Of a DNA stretch of 64,000 nucleotides, positions 7,865 to 15,900 are shown in pieces. Made by a program: the position numbers and the translations under genes. Origin of the DNA: Streptomyces sp. NBC_01237 (lineage in GTDB: Bacteria > Actinomycetota > Actinomycetes > Streptomycetales > Streptomycetaceae). Each line of letters starts with the position of its first letter. The first letter of the stretch is position 1. The notes beneath the pieces were generated by a model. That model was given only the letters and a program-made list of their open reading frames with translations, was not told where the DNA came from and ran no database searches. The stretch lies in NCBI RefSeq assembly GCF_035917275.1, contig NZ_CP108508.1, positions 992,001 through 1,056,000 of the forward strand. Reading direction: 5' to 3'.

Positions 7865-10800
7865 GCGGTCTTCTCCCCTATCCAGCGGGCCAGTTCGAGT
7901 GGGCTGAGGGCCGCCACGGGCATGCCGGCGGCCACGAGCTGCCCGGCGACGCCCGTCGAGTAGCGGGGCCGGCCGGCGTCGTCGAGGCTCGCGCATCCGA
8001 GGACGTGGCAGCCGGTGGCCACCAGGGTCCGCACCTCGGCCAGCAGTCCGCCGAGCGGCGCGCCCTCCTCGAAGTCGCTGATGACGACGACGAGGGTGCG
8101 GGTGGGCACCGCGATCAGGCCGCGGGCGTGCCGCAGCCCTGCGGCGATGTGCGTGCCCCCGCCCACGCTCACCTCCAGCAGGAGGGAGAGGGGATCGCGC
8201 ACATGGCCGGTGAGGTCGACGACCTCCGTGGAGAAGGCCAGGAAATGGGTGCTCAGGGTCGGCACCCCGGCGAGCACGGAGGCGGTCAGCGCGGACCAGA
8301 TCGTGGACGCCTCCATGGATCCGGAGACGTCGGTGACCAGGATCAGGCGCCAGTCGGCCGACCGGCGGCCGCGGCTGCGGAACACCGGCTTCTCAGGGAT
8401 CACCCGGACCGTTCCGTCGGCCGCCCTGCGGGCGGTGGCCAGGTTGGCGCGCAGCGTGCGCGGCAGGTCCAGCCGGCCGCCGGGGCGGCGGGTGGGCCGG
8501 GCCAGCATCGTGCCGGTGAGGGCGGGTCGCAGCCGGGTGGCGAGCTGCCGGGTCAGTTCGTCGACCAGGCGGCGGACCAGCGGCCGGAGCGCCGCGACGC
8601 GGGCTTCGGGGAGGCCGCCGGCGTACCGCAGGATCGTCCGGAGCAGTTCCACGGAGGGGGTGACGGCCGCCGGGTCGATTTCGGCGAGGACGTCCTGACG
8701 CCCTGTCGCGGCCGCGGCGGCGAGGACCTCCTCGCGGACGCCGGGGCCGAACAGCGCGGCCAGTTCCTCGGACCACTCGCGGACGCCGGGGAACGACGGT
8801 TCCCGGCCGCCGCGCGATCCGGAGCCGCCGGGCAGACCGCCGCGGGACCCCTCGCCGTGTCCCGCGCCGTAGAGCTCGTCCAGAGCGGTCGCCAGGCGGG
8901 CGGCGCCGGACGGCAGTTGGTCGGGACGCCGGCCGAGCACGAGCCGCCACCGGTCGGCGGGCGCGAGGGTCCGCGCGGGGGCGGCCTCGATGGCGGATGC
9001 GGTGGCGGGGGTGACGGTGGGGCGCGCTGCGGCGGGGTGGCCGGACAGCGGTGGGAACCGTACGTCGTGCGCGGGTGGCGGGACGGGCAGACCCAGGCCG
9101 GTCAGGAGCTCGCGGGCCGCGAGGTCGGCGACCGTGCGGCGGGCCGACTCGACCGGATCGTGTCCGTCGAGGGTGTCCACCCGTTCGCCCAGCCGCTCCT
9201 CGACGGTGTCCAGCAGCCGGTCCCGGGCGGCCGGGCTCAGGGTGTCGAAGCCACCGCGCAGGGCCGGCAGCCGGGCCAGGAACGCGGCGTCCTCCAGCTC
9301 GACGACCCGGCGCAGCAACGGGTCCAGGGCACCGGCGCCGACGGTCAGGAGCGGGCCCGCCACCGTCAGGACGCCGGTGAGGCGGGCGGTGAGCGCGGCC
9401 CGGGAGGTGCTGTCCACGGCTCCGTCCACCCAGGAGGCGACGCGCCCCCCGAAGGTCTCGGCCTCTTCGTGGCCCGTGAGCACCCTGACCGCCCCGGCGG
9501 CCGCGGCGATCAACGGGGTGCCGTCGGCCGCCAGCCGGGCGAGGGCGTCGGTGAGCCGGATGCCGCCCACCCGGTCGGCCCGCTGGGCCAGTTCGAGCAG
9601 CGCACGGGCGTCCTCGGGCTCCTCGGAGCCGGTCAGACCGTCGACCTGGCGGACGGCGGCCGAGGTCAGGAGTTCGGCCGCGCGCGCGGTGCGGGCGGCA
9701 CGCGCGGGCGCGGTGGCGACGGGGGGCGAGGCGTCCCGGGGCGCGATGGCGGTGGCGTCCGCGGGCGCGGCGTCGTCGGGGGGCGAGCCGTCCCGGGGCG
9801 CGGCGGCGGTGGCGTCCGGGGGCGCGGCATCGTCGGGCGCGGCCAGGCCCGGCAGATGGCCGGCGTCGATGCGGTCCAGCAGGTCGAGCCCGGTGAGGAT
9901 TTCGGGGAGGGTACCGCTCGCGGGGAGTACGGCCGCCAGTTCCGTCAGCCGTTCGTCGGCCAGGGCGGGGAGCCCGCACTCGGCGGCCTCCATGAGACCC
10001 CGGACGACCTGGGCGGCCGTCGGGCCGCCCTCCGCGCGCTCGGCCGCGTGCCGCTGGCGCAGCACGCCCTCGGCCGCCTGGGCCGGGGTGACGCCGCGGG
10101 CCCCGGCCGCGGTGAGCATCGCGGCCGTCGCCGGGGTCCATCGCACCTGCCAGCGTGTCGTGAGTCCTTCCGTGCCCGCCGCGCCGGTCACCGCCTGCTC
10201 CTGCGCATAGGGGATGCCGCACACCGTCAGCCTGCGCAGCAGCAGTTCGCGGCGGCGGTCCAGGGCGGAGCGCGCCGGGTCGAGCCGGAGGTCACGCGGT
10301 GTCTTCTCGTGCGCGTCCTCCGGGCCGGGGAGGGAGAGCGCCGCGGTCTCGGCCTCGACGGCGGGGCCCAGTCCGCTGCGCGGGGCGGCGGGCGCGGGCC
10401 GTCCGGTGCGGGCTCCGACGAGTACGCGTTCGAGGGCCGCGGCGACGGCGCGGCCCGTGCCGTAGGTCTCGCCGCGCCCGAGCACCGTCTGTACGGCTTC
10501 CAGGAATTCACCGCGGCCGGGGGCGGGCAGGTCGCGCAGGCGGGCCAGGTCACCGGCCACCCGGACGACCTCCCGGCCGTCCGCCGGGCCGTAGGGGTGG
10601 CCCTGTTCGCGCAGGGCGGCGCAGACGCGGACGGCGGTGCGGATCAGCGCCTCGTGCAGCGCTGCCGGGTCCCCGGCGGCGTCCAGGACGGTGTGCTGCC
10701 ACTCGGGGTCCCGGATCCCGGCCGGGTAGCCGGACCGTGAGTCGAGCAGCGGGTACGTGTACGGGACCAGGGAGACCGTGCACGCCGCCGTCCCGGCAGC

Positions 10801-11748
10801 GCCGTTCACATGGCCGTCCGCGTCCCGTGCGGGGCCCCCGGCGGCGGACGGCAACAGCGCCGGGGTGTGGAAGGCTCCCACCACCACGGCGGGCCGACGG
10901 CCGCTCGCCAGGGCCTCGGCGACATGTCCGCGCATCCATGCCTCGCGCACCAGGTCCGTGCCGTGCACCCCGCCCCGCGCCTCGGCCTCGTAGCGCAGTG
11001 CCCAGCCGGTGAGCAGGGCCGCGCGGCGGAGCGCCTCGGGCGTCGAACCGGGCGCGAGGGCCTCCACCAGCCGGTCCCACAGGTCGTCGCCGTCCCGGCC
11101 GGTGAGCCGGGCCCGGAGCGCGGCGGACAACCCGTGCCCCTCCCCCGGCACGGGTACCGAGTCGGCTCCCGGGACAGGAGCGGGGGTGGGGGTGGGGGTG
11201 TCCGGACCGCCTCCCGCCCACGCCCGGTCGGCCAGCGGGAGATCGCAGGCCACGGCCGGGACCCCGTTCCTCGCCGCCCAGCGCAGAGCGACCAGTTCGG
11301 GCGAGAAGTCCGCGAACGGGTAGAAGGCCGGCCCCCGTTCGCCTGCCGAGCCGGGCCCGTCGGCGGGCACGGCCGCCAGCGCCACCGGGGCCTCGGTCTC
11401 CTCGTGGGCGAGCCAGCCCAGCCAGGGTTGGAACTCGGCGGGCAGTTCGACGAGGAGGACGTCGGGGGCCGCCGCGTCCAGCAGTGCCGGGAGGGCGGCC
11501 GCCAGCGAGGGCGCGTGGTGGCGCACCCCGATCAGGAACGGCAGCCCGGGTCCGGTCGCCGCGAGGGCCTCCACCGCGGCTTCCCCGGTACGGGGCCCGG
11601 CGGCCGGGCCCCGTACCGGGGAAGCGCCCGGCACACCGGCGGTGGACAGCGCCTCGGAGATGGACCCCGTTTCGGCGGTGGACCGGGTTTCGGCGGTGGA
11701 CCGGGTTTCGGCGGTGGACCGTGTTTCGGAGGTGGTCGGCTCGCTCAT
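7861..11748 (-). CDS. DUF5682-like protein fused to a C-terminal von Willebrand A domain
   Basis: This 1295-residue protein starts 3 bases after the AAA+ gene ends. An N-terminal low-complexity run of TAETRS repeats precedes a region typical of DUF5682/YehM-type proteins (FLIGVRHHAPSLAAALPALL, then LLVELPAEFQPWL). The C-terminal ~160 residues form a vWA domain with a complete metal-ion site: DVSGSM, the Thr in GGGTHIAAGL and ISDFEEG. In E. coli the equivalent YehM and YehP are separate proteins; here they appear fused. MoxR ATPases commonly act with vWA partners, so I infer it is the adaptor for the neighbouring ATPase. Cytoplasmic, no membrane segment. Confidence 0.85.
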   Translation of the reverse strand: MSEPTTSETRSTAETRSTAETRSTAETGSISEALSTAGVPGASPVRGPAAGPRTGEAAVEALAATGPGLPFLIGVRHHAPSLAAALPALLDAAAPDVLLVELPAEFQPWLGWLAHEETEAPVALAAVPADGPGSAGERGPAFYPFADFSPELVALRWAARNGVPAVACDLPLADRAWAGGGPDTPTPTPAPVPGADSVPVPGEGHGLSAALRARLTGRDGDDLWDRLVEALAPGSTPEALRRAALLTGWALRYEAEARGGVHGTDLVREAWMRGHVAEALASGRRPAVVVGAFHTPALLPSAAGGPARDADGHVNGAAGTAACTVSLVPYTYPLLDSRSGYPAGIRDPEWQHTVLDAAGDPAALHEALIRTAVRVCAALREQGHPYGPADGREVVRVAGDLARLRDLPAPGRGEFLEAVQTVLGRGETYGTGRAVAAALERVLVGARTGRPAPAAPRSGLGPAVEAETAALSLPGPEDAHEKTPRDLRLDPARSALDRRRELLLRRLTVCGIPYAQEQAVTGAAGTEGLTTRWQVRWTPATAAMLTAAGARGVTPAQAAEGVLRQRHAAERAEGGPTAAQVVRGLMEAAECGLPALADERLTELAAVLPASGTLPEILTGLDLLDRIDAGHLPGLAAPDDAAPPDATAAAPRDGSPPDDAAPADATAIAPRDASPPVATAPARAARTARAAELLTSAAVRQVDGLTGSEEPEDARALLELAQRADRVGGIRLTDALARLAADGTPLIAAAAGAVRVLTGHEEAETFGGRVASWVDGAVDSTSRAALTARLTGVLTVAGPLLTVGAGALDPLLRRVVELEDAAFLARLPALRGGFDTLSPAARDRLLDTVEERLGERVDTLDGHDPVESARRTVADLAARELLTGLGLPVPPPAHDVRFPPLSGHPAAARPTVTPATASAIEAAPARTLAPADRWRLVLGRRPDQLPSGAARLATALDELYGAGHGEGSRGGLPGGSGSRGGREPSFPGVREWSEELAALFGPGVREEVLAAAAATGRQDVLAEIDPAAVTPSVELLRTILRYAGGLPEARVAALRPLVRRLVDELTRQLATRLRPALTGTMLARPTRRPGGRLDLPRTLRANLATARRAADGTVRVIPEKPVFRSRGRRSADWRLILVTDVSGSMEASTIWSALTASVLAGVPTLSTHFLAFSTEVVDLTGHVRDPLSLLLEVSVGGGTHIAAGLRHARGLIAVPTRTLVVVISDFEEGAPLGGLLAEVRTLVATGCHVLGCASLDDAGRPRYSTGVAGQLVAAGMPVAALSPLELARWIGEKTA
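11669..11740 (-). repeat. 18-bp in-frame tandem repeat (four units)
   Basis: Four head-to-tail 18-base units (GTTTCGGCGGTGGACCGG on the plus strand) occupy 11669-11740; the first three are nearly identical and the fourth is degenerate. On the coding strand they encode six-residue TAETRS-type repeats in the N-terminus of the DUF5682-vWA protein. Because units are multiples of three, copy number can vary without breaking the frame. Confidence 0.85.
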
Positions 11749-11751
11749 CCG

Positions 11752-12975
11752 TCAGTTCTCCAGCACCGAGCGCAGGTCCCACAGCGCACGCCAGGTGGCC
11801 GCCCCCTGCTCCGCGCGCCTGCGCACCGGCCCGTCCCAGTACCCCAGCAGCCGTGCCGCGTCGGCGGGGTCGTCCTTTCGGACGACGCCGAGCAGATGGC
11901 CGGGCAGGAGGGAGAGAACGTCCCGGTCGCCGGGGAAGTAGGCGGCGGCCAGGCCCAGGGAGCCCGCGACGGAGACCGCCTCCGCCGTGCTCATCACCGT
12001 GGAGGGGCGCTCCACCTCCCAGCCCTCCACGGAGCGGCCCTCGCGCAGGTCCCGGAAGGCCGTGACAAGGGCTTCGAGGACCGCCTCGTCCACCTGGTAG
12101 GCGGCGCCCACGCGTTCGACGGCTGCCCGTGACTGGCGCCGGACGAGCGCGGTCTCGGCATCCACGTCCCCGATGTGGCCCACGGTCTCGAAGTTGAAGC
12201 GCCGCTTCAGCGCCGCGGACATCTCCGAGACGCCCTTGTCCCGCAGGTTGGCGGTGGCGATGAGGGTGAACCCGGGGGCCGCGTGCACCTGGGCGCCCTC
12301 CCCGCCCGCGAGTTCGGGGACCGCGATCCGCCGCTCGGAGAGCAGTGACACGAGGGCGTCCTGGACCTCCGGCAGGCAGCGGGTGACCTCCTCGACGCGG
12401 GCGACGGCCCCCCGGGTCATGGCGGTGAGTACCGGGGAGGGCACCAGGGCCTGCTCGGTGGGGCCCTGGGCGAGCAGCAGCGCGTAGTTCCAGCCGTACT
12501 TGAGCTGGTCCTCGGTGGTGCCCGCGGTGCCCTGCACGGTGAGCGCGCTGGTCCCGCAGACGGCCGCCGACAGCAGTTCGGAGAGCATGGACTTGGCGGT
12601 GCCGGGTTCACCCACGAGCAGGAGTCCGCGCTCTCCGGCAAGGGTGACCACGCACCGTTCGACCAGGGCGCGCTCGCCGACGAACTTCTGCTCGATCACC
12701 AGGCGGCGCGGCACCCCGGCTTCGGGCCGGGCGCCCTTCGGCAGGCCCAGTGCCTCGCCCGCGCTGCCCGTCACGAAGGTGACGACGGCTCGCGGGGTGA
12801 GCAGCCAGCCTGGTGGGCGGGGCCCGGAGTCGTGGGCGGCGAGGAAGGCCAGCTCGGTGGCGTACCGGTCCTCGGGCGGCGTGACCTGGCGGTGCTCCCG
12901 GCCGGGCGCCGTCGCCTGGTCCGGGACGCCGCCCGTGGTGGTGCTGTCCATGGTGGTCGTGGTGTCGTTCGTCAT
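11752..12975 (-). CDS. MoxR-family AAA+ ATPase (YehL-like)
   Basis: The ATG at 12975 overlaps the preceding stop (ATGA); 407 residues. Walker A is GEPGTAKS at residues 122-129. The Walker B region reads VARVEEV followed by TRCLPEVQDALVSLLSER, so the usual Asp-Glu pair is Glu-Glu. Sensor 1 is in LIATANLRD and the arginine-finger region is LKRRFNFE. These are MoxR/RavA-group features. The first ~30 residues are Thr/Gly-rich and probably disordered. With the vWA, SWIM and DUF4132 neighbours it matches the yehL position in E. coli. I infer a chaperone-like remodelling ATPase that uses the vWA protein as substrate adaptor. Confidence 0.9.
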   Translation of the reverse strand: MTNDTTTTMDSTTTGGVPDQATAPGREHRQVTPPEDRYATELAFLAAHDSGPRPPGWLLTPRAVVTFVTGSAGEALGLPKGARPEAGVPRRLVIEQKFVGERALVERCVVTLAGERGLLLVGEPGTAKSMLSELLSAAVCGTSALTVQGTAGTTEDQLKYGWNYALLLAQGPTEQALVPSPVLTAMTRGAVARVEEVTRCLPEVQDALVSLLSERRIAVPELAGGEGAQVHAAPGFTLIATANLRDKGVSEMSAALKRRFNFETVGHIGDVDAETALVRRQSRAAVERVGAAYQVDEAVLEALVTAFRDLREGRSVEGWEVERPSTVMSTAEAVSVAGSLGLAAAYFPGDRDVLSLLPGHLLGVVRKDDPADAARLLGYWDGPVRRRAEQGAATWRALWDLRSVLEN

Positions 12976-15900
12976 CGGCGGCGGCCCTTCCGGGTTGCGC
13001 GGGTGTCCAGTTCTTCGAATGCGGGGGCGTCGCCGCCGCGGACCCGAGCCCAAGCGGCTGTGAACAGCGCGGGCACGGGGAGGTGGGGAAGGGTCCGGGT
13101 GGACCCGGCCACGGGGTACAGGCGTTCCTTCCAGGTCTCCAACGGCAGTCCGGGGGCGCCGCGTTCGAGCCAGCCGCAGGGGAGGAACAGGGTGCGGCCG
13201 GCCCGGGATCGCTTCGCCTCCACGACAAGGCCGGTGGCGGTGAGTTCGGCCCGGGCCTTCTTGATCCGTGCCGGCTTCCACTCGGTCCAGCGGAGGCAGT
13301 TGCGGTCCGTCGGGTCGGGCAGGGCGAGCAGCATCAGGTAGAGGGCGGCGGCGTCCGCGCTCAGGCCGAGGGCGTCGGATGCCTCGGCCACCAGGTCCGG
13401 CACCGCACGCGTCGGGTCCTGGGCCGGGTGGTGCGGGGAGCCGTCGGGGGCGCCCGCCGACGCCAACGCGTCGGTCTCCTCACCCAGCAGTGCGCGCAGG
13501 GCGAGCAGATCACCGGTGCCGTGGCGGCCGACGGTGCCCTCGACGAGCCCGAACGCCGGGTCGTCGGGGCCCGCCAGGCCGGCCGGGCGGATCAGCAGCT
13601 TCTCGTTGCTGCCGTGGCCGGGGGCGAGGAGCAGCGCCGTGCCGGCCCGGACGAGACCGTCGGCCCCGGCGCCGCCGGACTCGGGGAGCCCGTGGGCGGC
13701 GCGGACCACGGGGCCCATCGAGCCCCCCGACTCCGTCCAGTCCAGGCCGAGGTCCAGCACCAGGCCGGGGTCGGCGAGGCGGTCGCGCAGGGCCGCGAGC
13801 CCGACGGGCAGATGCGCGCGTAGGGGATGCCCGTACGGCAGTGTGTAGGCGAGGGTGCTCAGGGCGGTCAGGGCCGCGGAGACCGCACCACGTGCGCCCA
13901 CCCGGCGCAGGCCCGGGCGGCCGGTGCCGTCCTGCACCTCGATGCCGTGGGCGAGCCACGTCCGGGAGCCCGTGTTGAGGACCAGGTCGACGGCGCTCGG
14001 GGTGGTGCCCGACAGGTCGAGGTCGAGTTCCTCGGGGACACGGACGAGGGAGGCCAGGCGCTCCTGCCAGACCTCGGCGGCGGCCCGGACGTCGGGGCCC
14101 GTGGACCACAGCTCGGCCGGGTCCGCGGGCAGCAGTGCCCGGAGCAGGGCGTGCCGGTCGTCTCCGGGGAGTGCGTCCAGTCTGGCCTGGGCCGCCTCGA
14201 AGGCACGTGTCTTCGCCCCGAGCAGCGCGAGCGCCTCGGTGCCGGGCTCCTCGATGGCTGCCGACAACAGGGCGGCCGACTGGAGGGGACCGATTCCGGT
14301 GGCCGTGTGCATTGCCTCGGTGGCCTCCGGAAGCCAGGGTGCCGGGCCCTGCTCCCGTACCAGGGCGGTGAGCCGGGTGAGCCGGTCGCGGGCGATGCCC
14401 TGCCGGTGAACGTGCTCGTGGTCCAGGGTGAAGCCGGGGACGGGGCCGAAGGCGCCGGTCGGGTCGTGGTCCAGGGCGAGCCAGCGTGCCGCGTCGTTCC
14501 GGGAGTTCCGGTCGCGGTTGGCGAGGACCACCACGGTGCGGGCGCCCTTGCGCAGCACCTGACCGAGGCGGTGCACGGCCTCGGGGCGTCCCGGCCCGGA
14601 TGCCCCTCCGACGAACGGCTCGACGAGCTCCACCTGCCGGACCGTGCCCGCCGGATCGGCCAACGGGCCCGCGGCGAGGGTTTCCAGCAGCACGAGGAGC
14701 CCGGCGCGGTGCTCGGGGGAGGTGGTCGCCGAGGCGGCCCGGTAGGCCAGTTCGGGCAGCTTGTCGAGGAGGGAGGTCCAGTTCAGGGAGTCGCCGGGCA
14801 CGGTGTACTCGTCCCGCTGCCAGCCGTCCGCAGGGGTGAACGGGACCTTGGACGGCGTCGGCGGGCCGAACGCCGGCTCACCGCCGAGGACATGGTTGAC
14901 GGCGAGGATCTGCCGGATCACGGTCCACCGGCTCCCGCCTCCCCACCAGTTGCCGTACATCCGCTCGGAGCCCCAGGCGGTGGCATTCCGCAGGGTCGTG
15001 TCGTCGCCGTGCTCGGGCTTGTGATCGAAGAACATGCCCTGGGTGCGGGCGGTGTTCCGGGGGGTGGCCGGCTGCACGGGCTTGGGCGGTTCCAGGTACC
15101 GGGCGACCGCGGCGGCGCGGTCCACCGCGCTCCGGACAAGCCCGGTGACGCCCGCGAGGAGCCGTACGTCGGTCACCTCGGGCAGCACCCGGGCGACGGC
15201 TTCCTGGCTCAGCTCCTGCGACGAGGGCCCGGTGTACTCCTCGACAGCCCGGAACGCCTCCAGGTGCCGGGCGACCACGGTGGCGACCTCCTCGAACAGC
15301 TCCCCCGCGCGGGAGTCCGTCAGATTCCGCAGGGCGAGGGAACCCCGCTCGTCCCTGGGGCGCAGGGCGTGCCAGTAGGCGACGGGAGGCACGTAGGGGG
15401 TGCCTGCCGCGTTGCTCCCGCCGGAGGAGTCGGTGGTGACGGACCACAGGCTGCCGCCGGTGCCGTCCGTGTCCGCCGGGTGCGCTTCCACGGAGCGGTG
15501 GTGCAGGGCCGCGACCGGCCGTGACCCGCCGGGCAGCATGAGGGCGCCGAGCGGTATCGGGGAGCCGTCGCCCGGCAGCGGGTGCGGCAGGGTAACGGTG
15601 TGGCCGTCGGGGGTGCCGGCGACGATCAGGTGCCCGTCGGCGGGTGCGGCCGTGCCGGGCTCGGTGACCGTGCGGCGGACCCAGCGGCCGAGGACCGAGC
15701 CGTCCGTACCGAACGGAGTGGTCTCCAGACCGGGCTGGAGGGGCAGCACCTGGCAGTGCTCGGGGAGCAGCCGGGCGCCGTCCTGCACCCCGGAGCGGAG
15801 GAAGGCGGGGAGGGATGCGCGGCCGTGCGTGCCGCTGACCGGGTCGTACTCCAGCCACACCCGTTGCGTGCCCTGTCGGCCTTCCCGCCAGTGGCCGGTG

